NCBI RefSeq assembly: GCF_918698115.1
Contig: NZ_CAKKLV010000006.1
Coordinates: 186,001-250,000, forward strand
Direction of reading: 5' to 3'
Length of the DNA: 64,000 nucleotides
From: Peribacillus sp. Bi96
Lineage (GTDB): Bacteria > Bacillota > Bacilli > Bacillales > DSM-1321
Under the pieces are notes generated by a model. It had not been told where the DNA came from and did no database searches. It saw only the letters and a list, made by a program, of their open reading frames with translations. The translations under genes and the position numbers were made by a program. Position 1 is the stretch's first letter. Every line of letters starts with the position of its first letter. Below are positions 52,736 to 61,704 of the stretch, one piece after another.

Positions 52736-53206
52736 TTAGCCTCCAATCATGAGATAAATCGTTTTAATCAGTGCCACGACAAAGGCTGAAAAAACTCCAA
52801 ATAAAATCACCGATCCGGCCAACTTAAACATATTGGATCCAACACCAAGAACAAATCCTTCCGTCCGGTGCTCGATAGCAGCTGAAATGACTGCGTTACC
52901 GAAGCCTGTAACAGGGACGGCACTCCCTGCCCCACCAAACTGCCCGATGCGGTCGTAAAACCCGAAACCGGTCATTAAAAGGGCCAGAAACACCATGGTT
53001 GCAGTTGTTGGACCTCCAGCTGTCTGTTCCGTAAAGTTAAAAAAATAAATATAGAAGTAAGAAATTGCTTGTCCCACTATGCAAAAAATCCCACCTACTA
53101 AAAAGGCTTTCAAACAATTTTTCACTATAGGTCTTTTGATTTCATGCTTCCCTTGGAGCTGTTGATAAGCATCCTGCTGGGGTGTCGTTTTCTCCTTGCC
53201 ACTCAT
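52736..53206 (-). CDS. spoVAC: Stage V sporulation protein AC (SpoVAC)
   Basis: A 156-aa membrane protein with five helices. AFLVGGIFCIVGQAISYFYI and GSAVPVTGFGNAVISAAIEH are SpoVAC motifs. In B. subtilis SpoVAC is a mechanosensitive channel for dipicolinic acid. It follows the YhcN-like lipoprotein gene by 18 bases. The N-terminal 30 residues are hydrophilic (TTPQQDAYQQLQGKHEIKRP), as usual. Confidence 0.92.
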   Translation of the reverse strand: MSGKEKTTPQQDAYQQLQGKHEIKRPIVKNCLKAFLVGGIFCIVGQAISYFYIYFFNFTEQTAGGPTTATMVFLALLMTGFGFYDRIGQFGGAGSAVPVTGFGNAVISAAIEHRTEGFVLGVGSNMFKLAGSVILFGVFSAFVVALIKTIYLMIGG

Positions 53207-53224
53207 AGTGCAGAACCTCTCTTT

Positions 53225-53722
53225 CTAAATTAACTCTTTTTGTAGTCCTTCAATTTCCTTGAACTTCTTTCTTGCCTTTTTCTCGGGAACATCTTTTTTC
53301 TTGAGCAATTCGTTCAATCTTACAGATTCCAAAAAGATTTTATAGTCGCTCGATACGATAAATTCATACTTGGGAAACTTTTCTTCCAGATGTCCTGTCA
53401 CATTCTTTTCAATCTTCTTCATATGAAAACGTTGTAAGTGCTTAACTTTATAAGCGACGATAATCTTTTTTCCATTTTTCACAACGATCACGTCATAAAT
53501 GGTATCTTCTTTAGCAACTGTTTCCTTGACCTTTGAAATCAGTCCTTTTTCATCTTCATGATCCATCCCATTAATGATATCCATCGGTTCAGGATTCGTA
53601 CGTTTAATCAACGCTAAATTCTCTGTTTTTCCGTCCTCCTGACTGCTACAGGCAGTTAGTAAACACAAAGCAACCACAAAAAAAATCAAGCTGCCATAAA
53701 AATATCTTCCTTGTCTGAACAT
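53225..53722 (-). CDS. YhcN/YlaJ-type sporulation lipoprotein
   Basis: A 165-aa lipoprotein: hydrophobic N-terminus and lipobox LLTAC. The mature part has the YhcN/YlaJ core (LISKVKETVAKEDTIYDVIV, then VAYKVKHLQRFHMKKIEKNV). A YhcN-like lipoprotein followed by spoVAC, spoVAD and spoVAEb is the arrangement of the spoVA2-type operon linked to spore heat resistance and slow germination. AGGATGTGATTCT precedes the ATG. Confidence 0.78.
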   Translation of the reverse strand: MFRQGRYFYGSLIFFVVALCLLTACSSQEDGKTENLALIKRTNPEPMDIINGMDHEDEKGLISKVKETVAKEDTIYDVIVVKNGKKIIVAYKVKHLQRFHMKKIEKNVTGHLEEKFPKYEFIVSSDYKIFLESVRLNELLKKKDVPEKKARKKFKEIEGLQKELI

Positions 53723-53801
53723 AGAATCACATCCTAATTTATCGTTCTAGTATTATTTTCTTGAATTAACCGGTTTTTTATGAATGGTAGGATTAGGAAA
53801 C

Positions 53802-53835
53802 AAAAAAACCTTTCCTAATTGGAAAGGTTTTTTTG
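53802..53835 (-). terminator. Terminator of the poly-Asn peptide gene
   Basis: AAAAAAACCTTTCC, five-base loop, GGAAAGGTTTTTTT, eight bases after the peptide stop. Functional in either direction. Confidence 0.85.
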
Positions 53836-53842
53836 TTATTAC

Positions 53843-53977
<135 letters not shown>

Positions 53978-54007
53978 TGTATGACTCCTCCTTTACTGTC
54001 TCTAACA

Positions 54008-54034
54008 TACTATATGAATGAAGAGACAAGTTGT
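54008..54034 (-). promoter_or_regulatory. Sigma-K-like promoter of the poly-Asn peptide
   Basis: Minus strand AC (54033-54034), 16 bases, CATATAGTA (54008-54016), 31 bases before the TTG start. The -35 lies only a few bases before the end of yjcA. Confidence 0.55.
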
Positions 54035-54040
54035 TTCCAA

Positions 54041-54406
54041 TCAAATGTCCATAATTTTGCTAATAGTAACCTCAATGATCGCACCTACAGCTGCTACGGC
54101 AAGGATCAAAATCAGGACGTCCCCCAAAAACCAACGATTTAGATAAAGGAAAACCAGAAAAAGACTGACCCAGACACCCACACACCAAAAACAGCTAAGC
54201 AATTGTCCACCCCAGCCAAGCAGTCCCCTTTCTTTGGGCAATAAATATATTTCCACATCTCCTGCTTCATTCTTTTCCTCTATCTCGTTAAAAAATGGGC
54301 GGCGTAGCGGCTCCATGATTTTATCGAAAACGATCAAACGTGTCAGCCTAAAAGAGGCCAAGCCTAATATTAGAAACAAGGTGAACTCATTTTGTGGGAG
54401 AAACAT
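54041..54406 (-). CDS. yjcA: YjcA-like DUF1360 sporulation protein
   Basis: A 121-aa membrane protein of the DUF1360 family. LGLASFRLTRLIVFDKIMEP is the diagnostic opening and SCFWCVGVWVS is the conserved C-x-x-C-x-G-x-W segment. About three membrane helices. B. subtilis YjcA is a sporulation-expressed protein of similar length in the same neighbourhood. It follows cotO by 14 bases. Confidence 0.85.
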   Translation of the reverse strand: MFLPQNEFTLFLILGLASFRLTRLIVFDKIMEPLRRPFFNEIEEKNEAGDVEIYLLPKERGLLGWGGQLLSCFWCVGVWVSLFLVFLYLNRWFLGDVLILILAVAAVGAIIEVTISKIMDI

Positions 54407-54420
54407 TCAATATTACTCCT

Positions 54421-55005
54421 TCACTTGGATTCTTCAATTATTTTGGCATCGATAATATCCGGGAGACCGACGTAGCGAATATGGTTCCCTCTTTTTATCT
54501 TCACGGATTCCCCCTTCATTCCCAATACATGAAACTTAAGTGTTTCTCCGTTAATAGTCGCCTCACATAATGGCTTTGGAAAACCTTGATGATTGGATAA
54601 TCGGGAAATGATGTCGCGGGAAGATTCTTTTTCCTCCACCTTCTTCCTTCTTTTCTTGACTGGCTTTTCGATTTCCTTTTCTATTTGTTCAGGATGTTCG
54701 ATTTGTTCAACAGGGGTTTGTTCAGGAACATATTGATTGGTAATTTTCCTAATTGCACTTATCTCTGATTCAATTTCCTTCATCGCATCATATACACCAA
54801 ATTCACGTTTAACTTCTTCTATTTTTTCTTCTTTATGCTCCGCTTCATTATCCTTTACTTCCTCAAGTTCGGGCTCTGCCGTATTTTGAGATTTGACTTT
54901 TTTCGTTCGGAAATCAGTTTGCATATTCCCTCGCTTATCGGATATTTTTGTCTGATCCACATATAAGATTGGTTTGGACTCCTTATCGCCATTATTCTCT
55001 GACAT
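54421..55005 (-). CDS. cotO: Spore coat protein CotO
   Basis: A 194-aa protein. The first 130 residues are highly charged and low in complexity (EELEEVKDNEAEHKEEK style). The last 60 form the CotO domain, ISRLSNHQGFPKPLCEATIN and GETLKFHVLGMKGESVKIKR. CotO is an outer-coat morphogenetic protein. GGGGGATTTTC precedes the ATG. It is in tandem with a shorter relative upstream. Confidence 0.82.
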   Translation of the reverse strand: MSENNGDKESKPILYVDQTKISDKRGNMQTDFRTKKVKSQNTAEPELEEVKDNEAEHKEEKIEEVKREFGVYDAMKEIESEISAIRKITNQYVPEQTPVEQIEHPEQIEKEIEKPVKKRRKKVEEKESSRDIISRLSNHQGFPKPLCEATINGETLKFHVLGMKGESVKIKRGNHIRYVGLPDIIDAKIIEESK

Positions 55006-55016
55006 GAAAATCCCCC

Positions 55017-55337
55017 TTAATATTTCAGAATATCCACAGACTGCAGCTGTTCGATATGGTATTGAACAACCTTTTTTCCAAATTTATGTCTTATATACAG
55101 ACTGGATTTTTTTTTTTGTTCCAATTTTCCAAACAGTGTACGACCATTGATGATGAATTTACATACAGGCTTAGGTGCAAAGGCTGGAAGTCGGGACAAT
55201 AGCTCCACCAATTCCTCGGCACTATATGGCGTGCTGATACTTTTTTCATTCAAATTCAATTTCAAATTTCTCTTCAGCGTATCGTGTACGGTTTGTTTAC
55301 CAACAGCACAAGGCAGATTGATTTTCTTCACGTCCAT
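55017..55337 (-). CDS. CotO-related spore coat protein
   Basis: A 106-aa protein. The segment LSRLPAFAPKPVCKFIINGR, then TLFGKLEQKKKSSLYIRHKF, aligns with the C-terminal domain of the neighbouring CotO (LSNHQGFPKPLCEATINGET...). It keeps only the CotO domain without the long charged arm. The ATG at 55337 follows AAGGAGGAGG. It lies 11 bases before cotO, so the pair is cotranscribed, probably with yjcA. Confidence 0.75.
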   Translation of the reverse strand: MDVKKINLPCAVGKQTVHDTLKRNLKLNLNEKSISTPYSAEELVELLSRLPAFAPKPVCKFIINGRTLFGKLEQKKKSSLYIRHKFGKKVVQYHIEQLQSVDILKY

Positions 55338-55765
55338 GATGCCCTCCTCCTTTTTCATTGGCCCAAAATAGGGTTGAAAGCAGGTTTATGCTGATTCTCA
55401 CCAAACAATGAATATCTGCTCTATGTATCATTTATATGAAATTCAACTTTTTTTATGCTGGAGATGTGCTCCCGCTATAGATATAAGGACATCATCCAAG
55501 CTTGTATATGTAGGGGATTAATGGAGCAAAGAGGGGGAAGGGTGGATTTCCGTTCTACTTTCTTTTGGGAAGATTTTGATTTGGTGGTCACTTCGAAAAA
55601 ACACCAATCAGAATAACAGAGCGAAGGGAGGATTCCTTTGGAAGATGACATATTCCGATCCATTTGGGGGATGCAGAACATCAAGATACCCTCTTGATGG
55701 CCAGAATGACATAGCAGTGGAAAATCAACAAAAAGGGGACCGATAACGGCCCCCTACTTTTATAG
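55338..55765. other. Intergenic region, cotO operon / fabI
   Basis: About 430 bases. It holds the fabI terminator at the right end. Plus-strand pieces (MEQRGGRVDFRSTFFWEDFD and LEDDIFRSIWGMQNIKIPS, the second with GGGAGG before a TTG) are open but too short to call. I see no RNA gene. Confidence 0.45.
55729..55754 (-). terminator. Terminator of fabI
   Basis: Minus strand GGGGGCC, six-base loop, GGTCCCC, then TTTTTG, 12 bases after the stop. Confidence 0.82.
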
Positions 55766-56539
55766 TCATCCAATTACATGATAACCAGAATCCACATGGA
55801 TATTTTCCCCGGTTATCCCGCGGGACATGTCGCTTAATAAGAATACTGCCGTATCCCCTACTTCTTCAGGAGTCGTCGTACGACGAAGTGGTGCCTCTTC
55901 CTCAATCTTCTTCAAGATTGTATTGAAATCACGGACTCCTTTAGCCGATAACGTACGTATCGGGCCAGCTGAAATGGCATTCACTCGAATGTTATCTTTA
56001 CCAAGATCACTTGATAGATAACGAACATTGGCTTCAAGTGAAGCCTTAGCCACTCCCATTACATTATAATTTGGCATGACTCGTTCACCGCCAAGATAGG
56101 TCATCGTGATGATGCTGCCACCGTTTGGCATGATTTCTTTTGCCGCTTTAGCGACAGCCGTTAAAGAGAAAGAACTGATATTATGGGCAAGCAAGAACCC
56201 TTCACGACTCGTGTTGACGAAATCACCGTCAAGTTCTTCCTTGTTAGCGAAAGCCACACAATGTGCAACACCATGGATGACTTCCACCTTTTCCTTAATT
56301 GTGGCAAAGCACTTCTCGATATCTTCGTCCTTCGTCACATCACATTGTAAAATGATGGAAGGTTCTCCTTCCAATGTGGAAGATAGTTCTCTCACGCTTT
56401 TTTCTGTACGATCTTTTCCATACGTGAATATCAGCTTTGCACCTGCTTTATGTAAGGAACGGGCAACTCCCCAAGCAATACTTCTTTTATTAGCTACACC
56501 CATAATGACAAACGTTTTTCCTTCTAATGAAAAAGTCAT
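55766..56539 (-). CDS. fabI: Enoyl-[acyl-carrier-protein] reductase FabI
   Basis: Last step of fatty acid elongation, NADH-dependent. A 257-aa SDR-like enzyme: GVANKRSIAWGVARSLHKAG binds the cofactor, and the catalytic Tyr and Lys are in YNVMGVAKASLEA (Y-x6-K). The triclosan-site family residues TYLGGERV are present. The gene is preceded by a FapR-like operator, so repression lifted by malonyl-CoA is expected, as in B. subtilis. AGGAGGTCAC-type site before the ATG. Confidence 0.94.
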   Translation of the reverse strand: MTFSLEGKTFVIMGVANKRSIAWGVARSLHKAGAKLIFTYGKDRTEKSVRELSSTLEGEPSIILQCDVTKDEDIEKCFATIKEKVEVIHGVAHCVAFANKEELDGDFVNTSREGFLLAHNISSFSLTAVAKAAKEIMPNGGSIITMTYLGGERVMPNYNVMGVAKASLEANVRYLSSDLGKDNIRVNAISAGPIRTLSAKGVRDFNTILKKIEEEAPLRRTTTPEEVGDTAVFLLSDMSRGITGENIHVDSGYHVIG

Positions 56540-56571
56540 CGTATGTGACCTCCTATTTTTAATACAAGTTA

Positions 56572-56588
56572 TTAGTACCTGCTACTAA
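56572..56588 (-). promoter_or_regulatory. FapR operator upstream of fabI
   Basis: TTAGTA-CCTGC-TACTAA, a perfect 6-bp dyad of the FapR box type (ATTAGTACCTGNTACTAA). It lies 33 bases upstream of the fabI start, next to a TATACT element on the minus strand at about 56591-56596. Confidence 0.8.
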
Positions 56589-56670
56589 AGATAGTATATC
56601 AAATTTCCTTTTATAAAAACACCGTTTTCTGAACTCCTTGGACTATCATTCATACGAAGGCATACTTCGC

Positions 56671-58044
56671 TTATAATAAATACCCCATGAATAATGTGGC
56701 CAATCCGAAATAAATCAGTATACTGATAAGGTCATTTATGGTTGTAATGAAAGGACCAGAAGCTACGGCTGGGTCAATCTTCATTTTATGCATGAGGAGC
56801 GGAACAAGCGATCCGGCGAGTGTGGCAACAATTAACGTAATGAAAATCGAAATACCGACCAATAATCCAAGCATTAAATCGTTTTGCCAAAAATATACGA
56901 TAAAAATGATAGCAATTCCACATGTCAGGCCAATAATAAGTCCAGTTCCAGCCTCTCGAAGGACCAGTTTCCACTTGCTTTCCTGCTCTAATTCCCCTGT
57001 TGCGATTCCTCTGACCGCTACTGCCAATGCTTGTGTTCCTGTATTTCCAGCCATGCCGCCAATCAATGGAATAAAAACGGCAAGAATTGCTTTTTGGCTC
57101 AGTGTCTCTTCAAATCGACCAATCAAACTCGCAGTCAATAAGCCTAAAAATAAAAGAATGACCAACCATGGCAGCCGTTTTTTTGCAGCCGAAAATGGCC
57201 CCTTATCAACGTGGTCGAGATCTGATATACCTGCTAATTTAGAATAATCATCGGATGCTTCTTCGTCCATGACATCAATGATATCATCAACTGTAATGAT
57301 CCCTAACAAATGATTTTGAAAGTCAACAACAGGTACAGCGAGGAAGTTATAGTCCCTTATTTTCCGGGCCACCTCTTCTTGGTCCTCAGATACAGGGACG
57401 GATACTACCCTGTCATCCATTAACTCACTGATTAAAGCCTCTTCATCTGCGATAATCAAGGTCCGGAGCGATAGCACACCAAGCAGTTTCTTATCTTGGT
57501 CCGTAACAAATACATAATAAATCGTTTCCGCTTGCGGTGCTTCACGCTTTAAAATCTGCATCGCGGAACGAGCTGTTTCGTTCGCCTCAATAGCTATGAA
57601 CTCTGTTGTCATTATGCTTCCTGCTGTTGATTCCTCATAGTTCAAAAGCTCCTGGATTTCACTGGCTGCTTCATCATCCATGATCGTTAAATAGCTTACG
57701 GCTTGCTCATCATTGATCTCATTCAAAACGTCTGCAGCATCATCTGCATACATATGGGATAGCATATCGGCTACGTAAGAAGGATTCATTTCAGCAAGTA
57801 GGCTTTCGTAATTCTCTTCATCTATTTCAATGTTTTCAAATAGACCAGCCATTTCTTCCGGAGATAAATATTTGTACACAACTGACCGAAATTCATCCGA
57901 CAGGCTTGTATAAAATTGGGCCTGATCATATGGATGCATTTCCAGAAACTCCGTGCGGAACTGATCTAAGTTTTCCGTTTTAAGTGCGTCAAGCAATAGC
58001 TCATAATTCATTTGATTACTATCCCGTTCCTTCAACTCTTCCAT
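56671..58044 (-). CDS. mgtE: Magnesium transporter MgtE
   Basis: A 457-aa channel-like Mg2+ transporter. Residues 1-130 are the MgtE N domain, about 135-255 two CBS domains (AGSIMTTEFIAIEANETA and VSVPVSEDQEEVARKIRDYN), and 285-457 five membrane helices with the pore signature PLIGGMAGNTGTQALAVAVR. GGAGGTGTATAGCT precedes the ATG. No M-box riboswitch fits in the 114-base gap to prpE, so it may not be the Mg-repressed copy. Confidence 0.92.
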   Translation of the reverse strand: MEELKERDSNQMNYELLLDALKTENLDQFRTEFLEMHPYDQAQFYTSLSDEFRSVVYKYLSPEEMAGLFENIEIDEENYESLLAEMNPSYVADMLSHMYADDAADVLNEINDEQAVSYLTIMDDEAASEIQELLNYEESTAGSIMTTEFIAIEANETARSAMQILKREAPQAETIYYVFVTDQDKKLLGVLSLRTLIIADEEALISELMDDRVVSVPVSEDQEEVARKIRDYNFLAVPVVDFQNHLLGIITVDDIIDVMDEEASDDYSKLAGISDLDHVDKGPFSAAKKRLPWLVILLFLGLLTASLIGRFEETLSQKAILAVFIPLIGGMAGNTGTQALAVAVRGIATGELEQESKWKLVLREAGTGLIIGLTCGIAIIFIVYFWQNDLMLGLLVGISIFITLIVATLAGSLVPLLMHKMKIDPAVASGPFITTINDLISILIYFGLATLFMGYLL

Positions 58045-58158
58045 AGCTATACACCTCCAATAAAACTTATTTTTTATTTCTTCGTTTATATTTTATTTTT
58101 TTAAATAATACTATACTAATACCATAAACATATACAAAACAAACAAAGGGTGTGACAA

Positions 58159-58902
58159 ATGAACATCGATATCATCGGGGACATTCATGGATGTTTCACC
58201 GAATTCAAACAGTTGACGGAAAAAATGGGCTATGCCTGGGATAGCGGCATACCAGTCCATCCTTCGGGAAGAATCCTTGGCTTTGTAGGAGATTTAACCG
58301 ATCGCGGTCCAAATTCCCTTCAAGTAATCGAGGTTGTCCATGAATTAGTCATTAACCAAAATCTTGCAAGATATGCCCCGGGTAATCATTGCAATAAACT
58401 GTATCGATATTTTTCTGGCAATAAGGTTCAAATCTCACATGGTTTAGAGACTACAGTAGCTGAATATGAATCACTAAATATTCGCGAGCAGAAGAAGATC
58501 CGTAAAAAATTCATGGAACTGTATGAGCGTTCCCCACTCTATCAACTCATTGATGATGGTCGTTTGATCATTGCCCATGCAGGGATCCGCAGTGATTATA
58601 TTGGTCAATATGGCAGTAAGGTAAAAACCTTTGTCCTTTACGGTGATATCAATGGCTCCAAACATCCAGACGGGTCTCCGGTCAGGAAGGACTGGGCTCA
58701 ATCCCACAAAGGGGAGACGTGGATCGTGTATGGACATACACCAGTCCCTGAAGCAAGACGAGTCAATCATACATACAATATTGACACTGGCTGCGTCTTC
58801 GGTGGAAAACTAACGGCTGTCCGTTATCCTGAATTGGATATTCAAGAGGTGCCATCAACTATGCCTTATTTAGCGGAAAAATTCAGGACTTCTTTTGATT
58901 AA
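58159..58902 (+). CDS. prpE: Bis(5'-nucleosyl)-tetraphosphatase PrpE
   Basis: A 247-aa PPP-family metallophosphatase. [31 protein letters not shown] and IIAHAGI are the metal-binding blocks, in order. B. subtilis PrpE hydrolyses Ap4A and has been reported to act on spore proteins. AAAGGGTGTGACAA precedes the ATG. It is divergent from mgtE and keeps the yjbP position next to the pseudouridine synthase. Confidence 0.9.
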   Translation: MNIDIIGDIHGCFTEFKQLTEKMGYAWDSGIPVHPSGRILGFVGDLTDRGPNSLQVIEVVHELVINQNLARYAPGNHCNKLYRYFSGNKVQISHGLETTVAEYESLNIREQKKIRKKFMELYERSPLYQLIDDGRLIIAHAGIRSDYIGQYGSKVKTFVLYGDINGSKHPDGSPVRKDWAQSHKGETWIVYGHTPVPEARRVNHTYNIDTGCVFGGKLTAVRYPELDIQEVPSTMPYLAEKFRTSFD

Positions 58903-58938
58903 CCAAAAAAACTCGCCAGCTTGGTGAGTTTTTTTGCG
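58903..58938 (+). terminator. Terminator of prpE
   Basis: AAAAAACTCGCC, five-base loop, GGTGAGTTTTTTT at the stop codon, usable on either strand. Confidence 0.85.
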
Positions 58939-58992
58939 TCTATCGATTACTTTCATAGTCTTGCTTTCGATTTAAGCAACCTGGTTTCATTG

Positions 58993-59907
58993 TCAGGAAT
59001 CCCAGCCTTTGCTGCTCTCGAGCAATCGGGTCATATCTTCAGGTAACTCTTCTTGAAACAACATCATTTCCTTCGTGAAAGGATGTAAAAACTTCAGTTC
59101 AAAACAATGAAGGGCTTGGCGAGGGATCTCTCTCCTGTTCCCTCCATATAAATCATCACCAGCCAGCGGGTGCCCAATATGAGCCATATGGACCCTGATT
59201 TGATGTGTCCGCCCTGTTTGGAGTTCCAACTTGAGAAAGGTAAGCGTGTCAGTGTGTGCCAATACCTCATATAAAGTACAGGCATACCGGCCATCCTCCC
59301 GAACTTCCCGCTCAATGATGCTGGTCGATTTCCGTCCGATTGGAGCAACTACCTCTCCCTTTGGTCCTTTAACAAGGCCTTCGGCAATTGCTTGATATCT
59401 CCGTTTAACTTGTCCTGATTTTTGTTGTTCACTTAAAAGGTGATGGATATGCCGGTGCTTGGCAATTAAAACCAAACCTGACGTATCGCGATCAAGCCTT
59501 GTAACAATATGGATCGTTGCCTGGATTCCCATCTTCTTATAATAACCCGCCAAGCCATTAGCAAGACTGCCGTTCGGATGTTCCCTGGAAGGAATGGTAT
59601 TCATGGAAGGCGGCTTGGCCACCACCAATACAAATTCATCTTCATACCTGACATTCAGGGGGATGGGTTCCGGCAAAAGGCCCTCGCTTGACTGCTCCGG
59701 CGGAAAAATGACAGTGACGATGTCGCCAGTTTCGATCCGTTCCCGGACAGTGACGATGTTGCCGTTTACCATGATATGTCCGCCTTTAAACTTAATATCC
59801 GTTAATGCACGTTTTGAAATATCCCATTTGCTGAGAAAATCTCGCAATAAAGAGCCGGAATCCTCTTCAAAAACCGACCAGGTCAAAGAGAAGTTTTGAT
59901 TTGACAT
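58993..59907 (-). CDS. yjbO: RluA-family pseudouridine synthase (YjbO)
   Basis: A 304-aa RNA pseudouridine synthase of the RluD/RluA type. An S4-like RNA-binding domain covers about residues 15-75 (LSKWDISKRALTDIKFKGGH). The catalytic Asp is in VTRLDRDTSGLVLIAK, and GRTHQIRVHMAHIGHPLAGD is the second motif. It is the third gene of a relQ-nadK-yjbO operon, 17 bases after nadK. AGGAG lies 13 bases before the ATG. Target rRNA site not determined. Confidence 0.9.
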   Translation of the reverse strand: MSNQNFSLTWSVFEEDSGSLLRDFLSKWDISKRALTDIKFKGGHIMVNGNIVTVRERIETGDIVTVIFPPEQSSEGLLPEPIPLNVRYEDEFVLVVAKPPSMNTIPSREHPNGSLANGLAGYYKKMGIQATIHIVTRLDRDTSGLVLIAKHRHIHHLLSEQQKSGQVKRRYQAIAEGLVKGPKGEVVAPIGRKSTSIIEREVREDGRYACTLYEVLAHTDTLTFLKLELQTGRTHQIRVHMAHIGHPLAGDDLYGGNRREIPRQALHCFELKFLHPFTKEMMLFQEELPEDMTRLLESSKGWDS

Positions 59908-59924
59908 GAGGTGAGTCTATCTCC

Positions 59925-60719
59925 TTAATTAGCAATAAATGAATCATGTACCCTTTTCCAGAAAGGGAATGGGCGGAATCTGGCAAAACGGATCTTTTCA
60001 TCTGCCACACGGCACTGTATCGACTTTACATCTTCTTGAAGAAGGGTTAGATGATCGATCGTAATTTGAAAATTGACCGCGTTGACAGGCCGGAACATAC
60101 ATGTATGATGTGCCGGAAGCAAAAGTGGTGATCCGACTGTCCTGAACACCCGGTTATTAATCGATGCCAATTCCGTGATCTGGATTGCATCGATTGATGG
60201 GTGGACGATGGCTCCGCCAAGAGCCTTATTATACGCAGTACTTCCAGATGGCGTCGCAATGCATAAACCATCCCCTCGGAACGTCTCGAAATGCTGACCG
60301 CGTATTTCGACATCCATGACGAGCGTCCCTTCAACACTTTTTACGGTCGATTCATTCAATGCCAAAAATCTGGTTTCACGTCCTCCATGCTGATAACGGA
60401 CGATTGTTTCGAGCAATGGATATTCAACAATTTGAAATGGCGTCTTTGCTAAAGCTATGACCAATTTTTCAATTTCTTCTGGGGTCCAATCCGCATAAAA
60501 ACCTAGATGACCCGTATGTACACCAACAAAGGCCGTTTTGTCTAAACGATTCTTATAACGGTGAAATGCATATAATAATGTGCCATCACCACCAACCGAA
60601 ATGACAATATCCGGCTGATCTTCGTCATATTCCAATTGAAAGTCCTGAAGATACGTTCGCATCCTTTGCATTAAAGTATTCGATTTCGCATCCCCTTTTG
60701 ACGTAATCGCAAATTTCAT
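59925..60719 (-). CDS. nadF: NAD kinase (NadF/PpnK)
   Basis: Phosphorylates NAD to NADP. A 264-aa protein. [18 protein letters not shown] has the GGDGT motif, and [20 protein letters not shown] is the second conserved region. The ATG at 60719 follows GGTGGGATTAC. A longer frame to 60737 adds six residues. It lies 49 bases after relQ. Normal length for Bacillus NadF. Confidence 0.93.
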   Translation of the reverse strand: MKFAITSKGDAKSNTLMQRMRTYLQDFQLEYDEDQPDIVISVGGDGTLLYAFHRYKNRLDKTAFVGVHTGHLGFYADWTPEEIEKLVIALAKTPFQIVEYPLLETIVRYQHGGRETRFLALNESTVKSVEGTLVMDVEIRGQHFETFRGDGLCIATPSGSTAYNKALGGAIVHPSIDAIQITELASINNRVFRTVGSPLLLPAHHTCMFRPVNAVNFQITIDHLTLLQEDVKSIQCRVADEKIRFARFRPFPFWKRVHDSFIAN

Positions 60720-60768
60720 GTAATCCCACCTTACCATTAGATTTCTTCTTATTTACCCCTTAATGGGT

Positions 60769-61389
60769 TTAAGAGTCTTTCTTCCTTGAAAAAAGACGCT
60801 GCGCTTCCTGGATTTCGGTACGGATTTGTGACATTTCTGCATCAAGCAGAAATGCCGCTTCAGCTGCACGCTTCAGCCGCAATTGAATATCTTCCGGGAA
60901 AATGCCTTTATATTTATAACTTAACGAATGTTCAATCGTTGCCCAAAAATTCATCGCAAGTGTTCTGATTTGAATTTCAGCAAGTATATTTTTTTCGCCA
61001 TGTATTGTCTGGACCGGGTAGCGGATGACCACGTGATAAGAACGGTAGCCGCTTGCTTTCTTATGAGAAATATAATTCCTCTCCTCGACTATATCAAAGT
61101 CATTGCGTCCCCGTAAAAGTTCAACTACCTGTTCGATATCATCTACGAACTGGCACATCATGCGAAGGCCTGCAATATCCTGAATTTCAGTTCCCAATTT
61201 ATCAATGGGAATATCCTTTTGACTGGCTTTATCCAAAATGCTGACAATCGGCTTTACCCTGCCTGTTACAAATTCGATGGGTGAGTGAATATTCTCTCTC
61301 TCAAACTGTTTCCTTAATCCCTTTAGCTTAACCTTTAATTCTTCGACAGCCTGAGTATAAGGCGCCAAGAAATCGTCCCAATTCTCCAT
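60769..61389 (-). CDS. relQ: Small alarmone synthetase RelQ (YjbM/SasB)
   Basis: Makes (p)ppGpp. A 206-aa synthetase-only RelA/SpoT protein. DIAGLRMMCQFVDDIEQV, ISHKKASGYRSYHVVIRYP and EIQIRTLAMNFWATIEHSLS are the synthetase motifs, with no hydrolase domain. The long C-terminal helix forms the tetramer. I choose the ATG at 61389 (AGGTGGTGTGGCA). A GTG at 61395 is two codons upstream. First gene of the relQ-nadF-yjbO operon, the B. subtilis order. Confidence 0.93.
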   Translation of the reverse strand: MENWDDFLAPYTQAVEELKVKLKGLRKQFERENIHSPIEFVTGRVKPIVSILDKASQKDIPIDKLGTEIQDIAGLRMMCQFVDDIEQVVELLRGRNDFDIVEERNYISHKKASGYRSYHVVIRYPVQTIHGEKNILAEIQIRTLAMNFWATIEHSLSYKYKGIFPEDIQLRLKRAAEAAFLLDAEMSQIRTEIQEAQRLFSRKKDS

Positions 61390-61704
61390 TGCCACACCAC
61401 CTATATCTATCTAAAAAGCGTCTGTTCAACTATGGTATGGGCAGAACGCTCTCCCTTATCCAGCGGTCCTAAAACACACTGCCTCACTTCTTGATTCTCT
61501 AAAATCTTTCACTAATAAAAATTATGTATGATATCCTCTATAAACTATAATCACTTCACGTGATCAACGTTTATATTTTATCATAACCTGCAATTGATTC
61601 CTAAATATTCAAGTACAATAGTAAAAAATTATTGCATTCGATTTGACAGCTGATAAGGTTCTTATATGATTAACCTAAGAGAACAGTCAGAAAGGAAGAA
61701 ACAC
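61390..61704. other. Divergent intergenic region, relQ / CYTH gene
   Basis: About 315 bases. It contains the promoter of the CYTH gene. B. subtilis has yjbL at this point, and I see no equivalent reading here. Confidence 0.6.
61643..61670 (+). promoter_or_regulatory. Sigma-A promoter of the yjbK-type operon
   Basis: TTGACA (61643-61648), 16 bases, TATGAT (61665-61670), about 30 bases before the ribosome site of the CYTH gene. Confidence 0.6.

Noticed and set aside
55475..55684. Small frames on both strands between cotO and fabI
   Set aside because: Too short, no family, and only one weak start site (GGGAGG before a TTG). Not enough to call a gene.
58045..58158. M-box magnesium riboswitch before mgtE
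   Set aside because: The gap to prpE is only 114 bases and has no terminator or M-box core.
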